6,388 nucleotides of DNA from DASVAL01 sp035649575 (GTDB taxonomy: Bacteria > Planctomycetota > UBA1135 > UBA2386): contig DASRJH010000071.1 of assembly GCA_035649575.1 (NCBI GenBank), positions 1 to 6,388 on the forward strand, given 5' to 3'. The notes beneath the pieces were generated by a model that was not told where the DNA came from, did not search any database, and saw only the letters and a program-made list of their open reading frames with translations. How positions within the stretch are numbered: position 1 is the first letter of the stretch; each line of letters starts with the position of its first letter. The translations under genes and the position numbers were made by a program. Shown in pieces: positions 1 through 6,384 of this stretch.

Positions 1-202
1 TCCCCGTGTGCGGAACCCCGTCAAGTCGCACCCTTGATGCCCGCATCTGCAGGCGTGCTTGCCGTCGATTCGCTCACCGAGCACACCGGTGTCCTGCCGC
101 GACCGCTGCCGGTCACCGCGCGCCTCGCGTCATCGCGCCCGCTTCACTCCCACGGCAACTCCCGCTGACTCGGCGGACCCCGCGCTGGGCTCAGCACCGG
201 CG
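1..202. repeat. Direct repeat copy A, at the left edge
   Basis: Positions 1-202 match 6183-6384 in the same orientation, with four differences by eye (51 a/t, 147 c/t, 186 t/c, 190 c/t). Similarity stops at 203, where the spermidine-synthase-like coding sequence begins. The left boundary cannot be seen because the window starts inside the repeat. It contains two small inverted repeats: GTGCG at 8-12 with CGCAC at 27-31, and the near-palindrome GATGCCCGCATC at 36-47. Open frames cross it but none gives a recognisable protein, so it is probably non-coding or the edge of a larger element. It could be the end of a mobile element, a dispersed structured repeat, or a multicopy sequence at which assembly stopped. 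Confidence 0.9.
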
Positions 203-203
203 G

Positions 204-560
204 TCGTTTCCGCACGTGCTGGTGTTCCAGTCGTTCGAGGCCGGGCCCGACGTATCGCCGAACCTCGCAGGGATCCACATCCTCGCCGCCGACTGGCCGA
301 TGTCGGCGCCGACGACCGCCGAGGCGATCGCGCGCATGCCCGAAGCGGCGAAGCAGGACATGGTCGAGTGGCATGCGGGCATGCCGCTCGAGATGGCGTG
401 GGACTTCGTGCTGAAGCGGCGCATCCAGCCGCGCGAAGTGCTGCCGCAGAACCCGCGTCTCGGCATCACCGACGACCGGCCGTTCAACGAGTACTTCTGG
501 CTGCGGCGCATGTTCGGCACCGGGCCGTCGCTCGAGAACGTGCTGCCCGCGCGCTGGTGA
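204..560 (+). pseudogene. Spermidine synthase-like protein, C-terminal fragment (5' truncated)
   Basis: About 118 residues are readable, starting SFPHVLVFQSFEAGPD and ending in PARW before TGA. The run ITDDRPFNEYFWLRR (about 462-506) is the typical C-terminal signature of spermidine-synthase-like proteins, including those fused to membrane transporter-like domains. The upstream FPHVLVFQSF and GIHILAADWP segments fit the last part of the Rossmann-type domain. In intact members, the S-adenosyl-binding motifs and the catalytic acidic residue lie further upstream; they are absent here. The frame stays open leftward through repeat copy A, but that translation is arginine-rich and unlike the family, so homology begins at or just after the 202/203 junction. 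There is no plausible start codon or ribosome binding site at the join. The fragment therefore looks non-functional unless it is one exon-like end of a gene interrupted by a longer insertion lying outside the window. Confidence 0.72.
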
Positions 561-569
561 CGGGGCGTG

Positions 570-3095
570 TTACCAGCTGCCGATCGTCAACGCCAATCCG
601 TTCGTGCTGGTCATCAGGCTGATGCCGCTCGGGCCGAGCTCGAGAGTGACGACCTGGTGTTGCAGCGACAGCCCGATCAGCGACGCCGCCGCGGGCACCA
701 CGAGGCTGGTCGCGACCGTTCCCGCCACCGGGAGATGGGCGGTCAGCAGGTCGGGGCTCGCATACAGCGTGCATCCCGCGCCGCCTGCCGGCAGCACCAC
801 GCTCAGCGGGACGCTGATCGCGGCGAAGCCCCAGACGGCGAGCGCGATCGACGACGCCGGCAACCCCGTCGCGGCCGCTTGGAACGTCGTGCCGAGCCAC
901 GGCTGCGCCGCCGCCGCCAGCACGTTCGGCCCGCCGCCTCCCGTGCATCCCGTGCCGACCGTCGTCGCCGTTGCCGGGCAGGTCGTCGCCAGCCGCGCGA
1001 AATACGCGGAAGGGACGCCGTTCACGGCCGTGAACGAGCCGCCGACCGCGAGCTGGCCATCGGGCCTCACGTGCAGTGCGGTCACCGGGTTGTTCGGGCT
1101 GCTCCCGAAGCCCGACCACGACACGCCATTCCAGCGCGCGAGGTAGGGCGCGGGACCGGTGAAGTAACCGCCGACCGCGAGGTGGCCGTTGGGCAGGACG
1201 ACGAGTGCACTCGCGGAACCGGAGACTCCGGTGCCGAGCGGAACCCATGCATTCCCGTTCCAACGCGCCACGCCCTGCGCGTTCGGGAACGACGGGAACG
1301 AGAAGCCGCCGGCGGCGAGCAGTTCCCCGTTCGGCGACTGAACCAGGCAGCTGCAGGCGCCGGTCGTGCTCAGCCCGCTTGCCATCGGCTGCCACGAGAC
1401 ACCGTTCCACCGGCTGATCATTTCCGCCGCGAGTGAGAGCTGCGCGACGCGGCCGACGAGCAGGTCGCCGTTCGCCAGCTCCAGGATCGTGTGCGCAACC
1501 GTGTTCAAGCCATTGCCGAGGGCATTCCACGTGCTGCCGTTCCATCGCGCGATCCAGTTCACCGGCGTCGTGCCCGCTTGGGTGAACGGGCCGGCCGCGA
1601 TCACGTCGCCGTTGGCCAGGACCCGCAGCGCGCTCACGTAGCCGTTCGGGATGCCGCCGCCGAACTCGGTCCACGTCGTTCCGTCCCATCGGGCGATGCG
1701 GTTCGCGGGCGTGCTGCCGCAGTGCGAGAAGCTCCCGCCCGCGAGCAGGTCGCCGTTGGGCAATACCGCGAGCGATTGCACCTGGTTGTCCATGCCGGAC
1801 CCGATCGCGCTCCACGACGTGCCGTCCCACCGCGCGATCCGGTTCACGGCGACGCCGCCCGCGTGTGTGAACGGTCCCGCGACCGCGAGGCTGCCGTCCG
1901 GGAGCGTGCAGAACGCGTTGACCCACAGGTTCATCGTCGCGCTCGACGGCGACCACAAAGCACCGTCCCAGAACGCGGCGTGCAACGCCGGAATGCCGCC
2001 GGCCATCGAGAACATCCCGCCGACGAAGGTGACGCCCGACTGCAAGCGTGCGAACGTGTAGGCGCTCGCCGTTCCCGTGCCCCAGGCCATCCAGCTCGCG
2101 CCGTTCCACTCGGCGCAGCCGTTCGCCGCGACACCGCCCGCGCCCGTGAAGTTGCCGCCGACGAGCAGGTTGCCGTTCGGAGCGACGAAGACCACGTACA
2201 CGGTGCCGTTGACGCCGTTGCCGAGCGCGCTCCACGACGCGCCGTTCCACCTGGCGAGGCCGCTCGTCGGCACCCCGCCGGCCGTGTCGAACAAACCGCC
2301 GACGGCGAGATCACCGTTCGCGAGGACTGCGAGACTCCTCACGTGGTAGCTGGTGCCCGTGCCCATCGCGGTCCACGCGGTGCCGTTCCAGCGGGAGATG
2401 TAGCTCCCCGCGGCGCCGCCGAAGAACTCGCCGCCCGCGACCAGGTCGCCGTTCGGCATGGCCGCGAGCGCCAGCACGAAGCTGCCGATGCCCGTGCCGA
2501 CGACGCTCCACGCGGTGCCGTTCCAGCGCGCGACGGCGCACGACTGGCCGCCGACCGTGAACTGCGCGCCACCGACGACCAGGTCCCCGTTCGGCAGATA
2601 CAGCATCGCGGTGACGGGACCGCCCGGCACGGGGACGCCGAACGGTACCCACGCGGATCCATTCCATCGCGCCAGGCTGCCGGTGGTCGTCGTTCCCGAC
2701 GTCGAGAACTGCCCGCCCGCGACCAGATCGCCGTTCGGCGCCACCGCCAGCGCGTAGACCCACATGTTGAAGCCGCTGCCGAGCGGCGACCAGGCGCCAG
2801 TCGTCGGGTCGAGCATCGCGACGTAGGCGGCCGGGCTCGAGCCCGCGACGGTGAAGAACCCTCCGGCCACGATCTTCTCGGTCAGCGGTCCCGCGCCGTC
2901 GGGATCCCAGACGACGGACGCCCGGATGATGCCGTTGGCGCCGGGCAGCCCGTCGCCGGGATGCCACTGCGTCGCGCACTGCGCCGCAGCGATTCCGGTC
3001 GCGCACAGCAGCGCGGCAATGGGACGCGCGACCGACGCGCACGACGACGCCAGCTTCGTGGCTGCGTGGAGAAGGATGTGATGACGCGCGGGCAT
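570..3095 (-). CDS. Secreted multi-repeat (beta-propeller-like) protein, 841 aa
   Basis: The protein is predicted to be exported and extracellular; no enzymatic residues are evident. The start chosen is the ATG at 3093-3095, because it puts a hydrophobic stretch (PIAALLCATGIAAAQ, residues 25-39) near the N-terminus as a signal peptide with a likely cut near AAA/Q. The open frame extends upstream to 3236, but that stretch is polar and not signal-like. Residues of about 60-705 hold about 14 modules of 44-48 residues, with consensus PNGDLxVGGxF, then (I/L)ARWNGxxW, then LGxG and a hydrophobic xVxALAVL. This resembles DUF5122/Kelch-type propeller modules. Residues 713-841 form a C-terminal beta-rich domain (VGTGCTGGGG to LTIGSW) of a kind common in planctomycetal secreted proteins, perhaps used for sorting or anchoring. 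The gene ends in TAA only 9 bp from the convergent spermidine synthase fragment. A weak GAGA sits just upstream of the start. The exact function is unknown. Confidence 0.88.
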   Translation of the reverse strand: MPARHHILLHAATKLASSCASVARPIAALLCATGIAAAQCATQWHPGDGLPGANGIIRASVVWDPDGAGPLTEKIVAGGFFTVAGSSPAAYVAMLDPTTGAWSPLGSGFNMWVYALAVAPNGDLVAGGQFSTSGTTTTGSLARWNGSAWVPFGVPVPGGPVTAMLYLPNGDLVVGGAQFTVGGQSCAVARWNGTAWSVVGTGIGSFVLALAAMPNGDLVAGGEFFGGAAGSYISRWNGTAWTAMGTGTSYHVRSLAVLANGDLAVGGLFDTAGGVPTSGLARWNGASWSALGNGVNGTVYVVFVAPNGNLLVGGNFTGAGGVAANGCAEWNGASWMAWGTGTASAYTFARLQSGVTFVGGMFSMAGGIPALHAAFWDGALWSPSSATMNLWVNAFCTLPDGSLAVAGPFTHAGGVAVNRIARWDGTSWSAIGSGMDNQVQSLAVLPNGDLLAGGSFSHCGSTPANRIARWDGTTWTEFGGGIPNGYVSALRVLANGDVIAAGPFTQAGTTPVNWIARWNGSTWNALGNGLNTVAHTILELANGDLLVGRVAQLSLAAEMISRWNGVSWQPMASGLSTTGACSCLVQSPNGELLAAGGFSFPSFPNAQGVARWNGNAWVPLGTGVSGSASALVVLPNGHLAVGGYFTGPAPYLARWNGVSWSGFGSSPNNPVTALHVRPDGQLAVGGSFTAVNGVPSAYFARLATTCPATATTVGTGCTGGGGPNVLAAAAQPWLGTTFQAAATGLPASSIALAVWGFAAISVPLSVVLPAGGAGCTLYASPDLLTAHLPVAGTVATSLVVPAAASLIGLSLQHQVVTLELGPSGISLMTSTNGLALTIGSW
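981..2918 (-). repeat. Tandem coding repeats, about 14 modules of roughly 141 bp
   Basis: Inside the 841-residue protein, modules of about 47 codons recur with fixed anchors: NGDL followed by (V/A)GG, then ARWNG or ARWDG with a T/S-(A/S/T)-W ending, then a G-x-G turn. The motif is also visible in the DNA: the + strand repeatedly shows gccgttcca or ccgtcccatc (encoding WNG/WDG) and tcgccgttcgg (encoding NGD). Modules 2-13 are nearly complete. The first has the degenerate opener DPDGAGPLTEKIVAGG, the seventh is divergent (QSGVTFVGG), the eleventh has lost its second GG (LLVGRVAQ), and the fourteenth lacks the WNG half. No two modules look identical, so the array appears old and not recently amplified. 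Confidence 0.85.
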
Positions 3096-3159
3096 GATTC
3101 TCGACTTTGCTGCTCGACTAGCGCGATCCGCGAACGCCACCTTCGTGGTGGTGATCCGA

Positions 3160-3348
3160 TCAGGGAGGCTCGAGCTCCGGCTGGGACCACGCGAGCCCGA
3201 AGGCCTCACCATCGCCACCCCTCGCGTCCGCGTCAACCCGGTCGCCGGCGCCGAGCAACGAACACGCGAGACGCCGCAACGATCGCCCTTCGGCGACGAG
3301 CCGGTCTACGTCGAACGGAGCGGCAGCGGGTTCGGGTTCGTCGGACAT
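3160..3348 (-). pseudogene. Possible ECF sigma factor-like N-terminal remnant, 62 aa
   Basis: A 62-codon frame starts at the ATG at 3346-3348, preceded by a weak GAGA about 6 bp upstream. It reads MSDEPEPAAAPFDVDRLV, then SLRRLACSLLGAGDRVDADA, then EAFGLAWSQPELEPP before TGA. The order of features recalls the start of planctomycetal ECF-type sigma factors: an acidic N-terminus, a DRL helix, an LRRLAxSLLG segment of region 2, and an acidic helix with an EAFxxAW-like segment. Just past the stop, a different frame of the same strand reads SPPRRWRSRIALVEQQSRE (about 3163-3107), which resembles the RxWLxRIAL segment that follows in such sigma factors. That suggests a frameshift followed by loss of the rest. 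The similarity is by eye and short, and the codons could be non-coding. If real, it is a dead gene upstream of the 841-residue gene. Confidence 0.3.
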
Positions 3349-3436
3349 GGCGTCTCATGGAGAAGCGGCTGTGACGCACGCGTTCCCTGCGCCACGCCCT
3401 GGCCGGCGGTGGGCAGCTACCGGGGTACGTTCCAGC

Positions 3437-3446
3437 TGATTACACT
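3437..3446 (+). promoter_or_regulatory. Possible -10 element just upstream of the beta-helix gene
   Basis: The hexamer TACACT at 3441-3446 fits a TANNNT-type -10 element and is preceded by TGAT at 3437-3440, loosely like an extended -10. It ends 7 bp before the ATG at 3454, so transcription from it would give an essentially leaderless message. That agrees with the lack of a Shine-Dalgarno sequence before that ATG. No matching -35 box is seen around 3418-3423. The element may be chance. Confidence 0.25.
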
Positions 3447-3453
3447 ACGCGCC

Positions 3454-4815
3454 ATGGAGACCATGCGCACCGTGTTGGGATCCTGCCTCGTGGCATCGGT
3501 GGCTGCAGCACAGACGACCTGGCTCGTCGACGACACACCGGGGCCAGGTGTGCACTTCACGTCGCTGCCGGCCGCGGTTGCCGCCGCCGCGAGCGGCGAC
3601 ACGCTGCTCATGGCACCGGGTTCGTATCAGCCGTTCCACGTCGCGGGCAAAGCCCTGTCGATCTTCGGGGCCGGCAACGGGGTGACGATCATCGATGGTG
3701 CCCCGGTGGTGGGTAGTGGTGCGGACTACGTGGCGATCACGTCGCCGCCCGCGGGAACGACGTTCCGGCTCGCGGGCCTGCGGATTCGCCGGGACCGCAC
3801 GACCTCCGACTTCCATGTGCTCGCGTTGCACGGCACCGGCGTCGCGAACACGGGAACGGTCTGCCTCAGCGACATCGTCTGCGAGCCGGGCGCAGCGGCA
3901 ACATTCGGCTTTCAGCCCAATGGCGGAACAGGGCTCCTGGTCGCAGGCCTGCTCGTGCACGCGCACCGCTGCAACTTCCGCGGCGGCACCCACGACTGGC
4001 CGGGCGGTTTCGCGGGCGATGTCGCGGTCGAGGTGATCGGCGCCGCGACGTTCGTCGCCGACGCGTGCACGCTGCAGGGCGGATCGGTGACCTTCTTCGC
4101 GGGGACCCAGGCCCAGGGCGGGCCGGCGCTCGCGGTGGACGGTGCGATCGGCCACGTCGCGCGCAGCACGCTGCGCGGCGGCGACATCCATGTTGGCTGC
4201 ATCTCGTGGAGTTACGGTGGGCCCGCCTTGTCGCTCGCCGGTGCGGCCCACGTGCGCGTGATCGGCACGAGCAGTCACTCGCTGCGCGGCGGCGACGGCT
4301 TCAGCATCAGCCAGTTGGCCACGGGAGGCCCGGCGATCAGCGGACCGGCGCTCGCGGTGATGCAGGTCAACGGGTCCGTCGCGATGAGCGCCGGCAACGG
4401 CAACCAACCTGCGGCGGCGATCGTCGTCGGTGTCACCGTCGCCAACGGTCCGCCGCTGCCGGCGACGACGGTGACCGGAACGCTGCATGCGAACGGCGAT
4501 CTGAATGCGGCGCAGCCCGTGGCGGTCGCCGTCGACGGCCCGCCGGGTCAACTGTTCGTGCTGCTGCTCGACTTGCAACCGGGCTACCTGGACATCGCCG
4601 CCCTCGCCGACGAGCCGCTGCTGCTGACGCCGGCCGCCGGCTTCGTGGCGGTCGGCTTGCTCGATGCACTCGGCCACTTCGGCTGGTCGTTCGTGCCGGT
4701 CACGCAGGCGCCGCTGCTCGTCGGCGTGCCGACGCACTGGCAAGCCTTCGTGTGGGAACCTGCGACGGGGCGATGGCTCGGTTCGAACGCGGAACAGCGG
4801 CGCTGGCGACCCTGA
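3454..4815 (+). CDS. Secreted right-handed beta-helix-type protein, 453 aa
   Basis: The protein is predicted to be exported and extracellular; its substrate is unknown. Start options are the ATG at 3454 (453 aa) or the ATG at 3463 (450 aa). The second has GGAG only 3 bp upstream and gives a compact signal peptide (MRTVLGSCLVASVAAAQ). Both give the same mature protein. After the signal, residues 20-85 read WLVDDTPGPGVHFTSLPAAVAAAASGDTLLM and then PGSYQPFHVAGKALSIFGAG. This is the usual opening of pectate-lyase-fold or DUF1565-like proteins, where a set of gaps is filled by parallel coils. Middle coils repeat an (L/F)(R/Q)GG element followed by GGPALxxxGAxxV. No polysaccharide-lyase catalytic set is apparent. 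The last 115 or so residues form a beta-rich domain (LDALGHFGWSFVP, then GVPTHWQAFVWEP) of a type often found at planctomycetal secreted-protein C-termini. It ends in TGA, 57 bp before the convergent alkaline phosphatase stop. Confidence 0.85.
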   Translation: METMRTVLGSCLVASVAAAQTTWLVDDTPGPGVHFTSLPAAVAAAASGDTLLMAPGSYQPFHVAGKALSIFGAGNGVTIIDGAPVVGSGADYVAITSPPAGTTFRLAGLRIRRDRTTSDFHVLALHGTGVANTGTVCLSDIVCEPGAAATFGFQPNGGTGLLVAGLLVHAHRCNFRGGTHDWPGGFAGDVAVEVIGAATFVADACTLQGGSVTFFAGTQAQGGPALAVDGAIGHVARSTLRGGDIHVGCISWSYGGPALSLAGAAHVRVIGTSSHSLRGGDGFSISQLATGGPAISGPALAVMQVNGSVAMSAGNGNQPAAAIVVGVTVANGPPLPATTVTGTLHANGDLNAAQPVAVAVDGPPGQLFVLLLDLQPGYLDIAALADEPLLLTPAAGFVAVGLLDALGHFGWSFVPVTQAPLLVGVPTHWQAFVWEPATGRWLGSNAEQRRWRP

Positions 4816-4872
4816 CGTCCTCCGGCGCCTGGCCAGCCGGCAAAGCGGGCCACCAGCCGCGTGGCAAAGACC

Positions 4873-6138
4873 TCAGCGAGGCTTCACGCCGCCGAGCACG
4901 GCCTGCACGACTTTGAAGTAGACGTCGGTGTTGTCCATGACGCCCGTGAACTGCGACGCCCCCACACCGCCCGCGGAGCACGGGATGTCCGAGCCCGTGT
5001 GCGCGGCGACCGTGTCGGCGATCTGGCCGGTGACGAGGAAGTTGCCCGCGACGTCGCGGTTCGTGGGCAGGCTCGGGTAGAGGCTCAGCGGCGGCACGAG
5101 GTTGAACGGCTGCTGGCTGTCGCGCAGCGGCTGCGGGTTTGTGCGCCAGTCCTCGTAGCGGTCGGCGTTCGCGGCGTAGCCGATCAACATGCGGCGATCG
5201 ACGTCGGTGCTGACCGGATAACCATCGGCACCGATCGTGAAGCGCGGGAAGCCAGCCGCCTCGTAGGTGCCGACGACGCCCGTGCGCAGCTGCGCCGCGC
5301 CGCCGCCCGACTGCGCGCGCAGCGCGAGGTCCGCGTCGGTCACGCGCGACCCGCCGATGATGTTGACGCCCGCGCACTCGTGGTCGGCGGTCACGACGAC
5401 GAGCGTCTCCTCGTTGGCGTTCGCGAAGTCGCTGGCGACCTTGATCGCACGATCGAACTCGATCGTGTCGAGGATCCAGCGCTCGGTGTCCATGTTGTGC
5501 GCCTGCTTGTCGATGCTCGCGGCCTCGACCATCAGCACGAAGCCGTCCTGGTCGCGCGACAGCACCTGCAGCGCCGCTGCCGTCATCTCGTCGAGCATCG
5601 GCTGGTCCGGGAAGCCGTAGTCGGTGACGATCGTCGGGCTGCCGCGCCGCCCCTCGATCTTGTCGAGCGCGACGTTCATGTTCGAGAACGCGAACAAGCC
5701 GAGCAGGCGGTTCGTGTTCGGCGCGATCGACTGCAGCGCGGTGCGGTCCGGCACGTAGGTGAAGCCCGCGCCGACGAAGTCAGCGAGCAGGTCGCGCGCG
5801 GAATCCATGGCGCCCTGCCCCACGCCCCACCCGTTGGCGAGTTCGGCCGGCAACACGTAGTCGTTGGTCGCGCTGCGCGCCGAACCGGGCGTGCCGGCCG
5901 GCAGGAATCACTTGCGGCCGCCACCGAGCAGCACCTTGAGGCCTCCCACCGCGACACCTTCGTCGAGATACTGGTCGCAGATGCCGGTGCCGGCGCCGCG
6001 GTTCGACGTGTGCGTGGCGAACGAAGCCGGCGTCGCGTCGAAGACGTCGGACGTCGTGACGATGCCGAGGCTCTTGCCACGTGTGCGCGCGAAGAACTCG
6101 CCGATCGCCTCGACGCGCGGATTGTCGGGGTGTAGGAA
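4873..6138 (-). pseudogene. Alkaline phosphatase, 5' truncated and with an in-frame stop
   Basis: About 418 codons match a PhoA-superfamily alkaline phosphatase, a periplasmic or extracellular metalloenzyme that releases phosphate from monoesters. Compared with E. coli PhoA, most metal ligands are present: DAT of VFDATPA (6031-6039; D153/T155), E and D/H of EAASIDKQAH (5497-5526; E322, D327, H331), DH of TADHE (5380-5385; D369, H370), and the H of AAHTGSD (4999-5001; H412). The arginine of HTSNRGAGTG may correspond to R166. The N-terminal GDGMG-type aspartate and the nucleophilic serine region are missing, since homology begins at about DNPRVEAIGEFF (near 6126). Upstream the frame enters a hairpin cluster and repeat copy B. 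A TGA at 5908-5910 interrupts GGGRK-stop-FLP, with strong homology continuing in the same frame. The gene could not make an active enzyme as it stands. The missing 5' part might lie beyond the window. Confidence 0.88.
5908..5910 (-). other. In-frame TGA inside the alkaline phosphatase
   Basis: The codon reads TGA (tca on the + strand) between GGGRK and FLPAGTPGS. The frame is identical on both sides and alignable phosphatase sequence flanks it. Related enzymes as I recall them carry an aromatic residue, often Trp, at this spot, so a single TGG to TGA transition would explain it. TGA terminates the neighbouring spermidine synthase fragment and the beta-helix gene sensibly, which argues against genome-wide TGA recoding. 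Pseudogenisation or a base-call error is more likely. Confidence 0.8.
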
Positions 6139-6149
6139 ATAGAAGCTGC

Positions 6150-6168
6150 GTCCCGGACCAGCCGGGAC
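6150..6168. other. Perfect 7-bp hairpin at the broken end of the phosphatase gene
   Basis: GTCCCGG at 6150-6156 pairs perfectly with CCGGGAC at 6162-6168 around a 5-base loop. Further inverted repeats follow in the adjoining repeat copy B: GTGCG at 6190-6194 with CGCAC at 6209-6213, and GATGCCCGCATC at 6218-6229. The hairpin lies between the first clear phosphatase homology (near 6126) and the start of visible repeat similarity (6183). It may itself belong to the repeat, since copy A is cut off by the window edge. It lacks a T-tract on either side, so it is not a typical intrinsic terminator. Confidence 0.6.
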
Positions 6169-6182
6169 CCACCGCCCCACCA

Positions 6183-6384
6183 TCCCCGTGTGCGGAACCC
6201 CGTCAAGTCGCACCCTTGATGCCCGCATCTGCTGGCGTGCTTGCCGTCGATTCGCTCACCGAGCACACCGGTGTCCTGCCGCGACCGCTGCCGGTCACCG
6301 CGCGCCTCGCGTCATCGCGCCCGCTTCATTCCCACGGCAACTCCCGCTGACTCGGCGGACCCCGCGCCGGGTTCAGCACCGGCG
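6183..6384. repeat. Direct repeat copy B, near the right edge
   Basis: This copy matches positions 1-202 in the same orientation at 198 of 202 bases. The last four window bases (6385-6388) no longer match copy A at 203-206, so the right boundary appears shared at 202/6384. Two of the four mismatches lie in the last 17 bases, which also fits a fading edge. The left boundary may extend back towards about 6135, because copy A has no sequence to compare there. On the minus strand it runs directly into the truncated alkaline phosphatase. It codes for nothing recognisable. Confidence 0.9.

Larger units (their letters stand above)
3096..3453. other. Divergent intergenic region between two secreted-protein genes
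   Basis: These 358 bp separate the start codons of the two divergent genes and should carry both promoters. No strong -35/-10 pair or operator-like inverted repeat was found by eye. The base composition stays GC-rich with coding-like periodicity, and several frames are open, including the upstream extensions of both neighbouring genes. The only content I can support is a possible sigma-factor-like remnant on the minus strand (3160-3348) and a possible -10 element at 3441-3446. The unusual openness of the frames fits degraded coding sequence. Confidence 0.6.

Noticed and set aside
1..203. Arg-rich N-terminal extension of the spermidine synthase fragment (frame open from position 6)
   Set aside because: It lies wholly inside the repeat, is unlike the family, and the same bases recur at 6183-6384 next to an unrelated gene.
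484..2250. 588-codon open frame on the minus strand, overlapping the propeller gene in another frame
   Set aside because: It is extremely Arg-rich. The alternative frame carries the clear repeats, signal peptide and C-terminal domain.
1491..3374. 627-codon open frame on the + strand
   Set aside because: It runs antisense through the propeller-repeat gene and has an arginine-rich composition with no domain features.
3445..4743. 432-codon minus-strand frame opposite the beta-helix gene
   Set aside because: It is an Arg/His/Asp-rich shadow, while the + frame has a signal peptide and beta-helix features.
4816..4872. Possible bidirectional terminator between the convergent beta-helix and phosphatase genes
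   Set aside because: TGGCC at 4830-4834 can pair with GGCCA at 4848-4852, but the stem is only 5 bp with a 13-base loop and no T-tract. It is not convincing.
5908..5910. Selenocysteine codon in the phosphatase
   Set aside because: No selenoprotein alkaline phosphatase family is known to me, the site is not a catalytic cysteine position, and no convincing SECIS hairpin was seen just downstream. A nonsense change from Trp is simpler.
4861..6135. 424-codon open frame on the + strand
   Set aside because: It is antisense to the phosphatase, whose minus-strand reading holds the conserved metal-ligand motifs. The + translation is Arg/Val/Ala-rich low-complexity sequence typical of a high-GC shadow frame.
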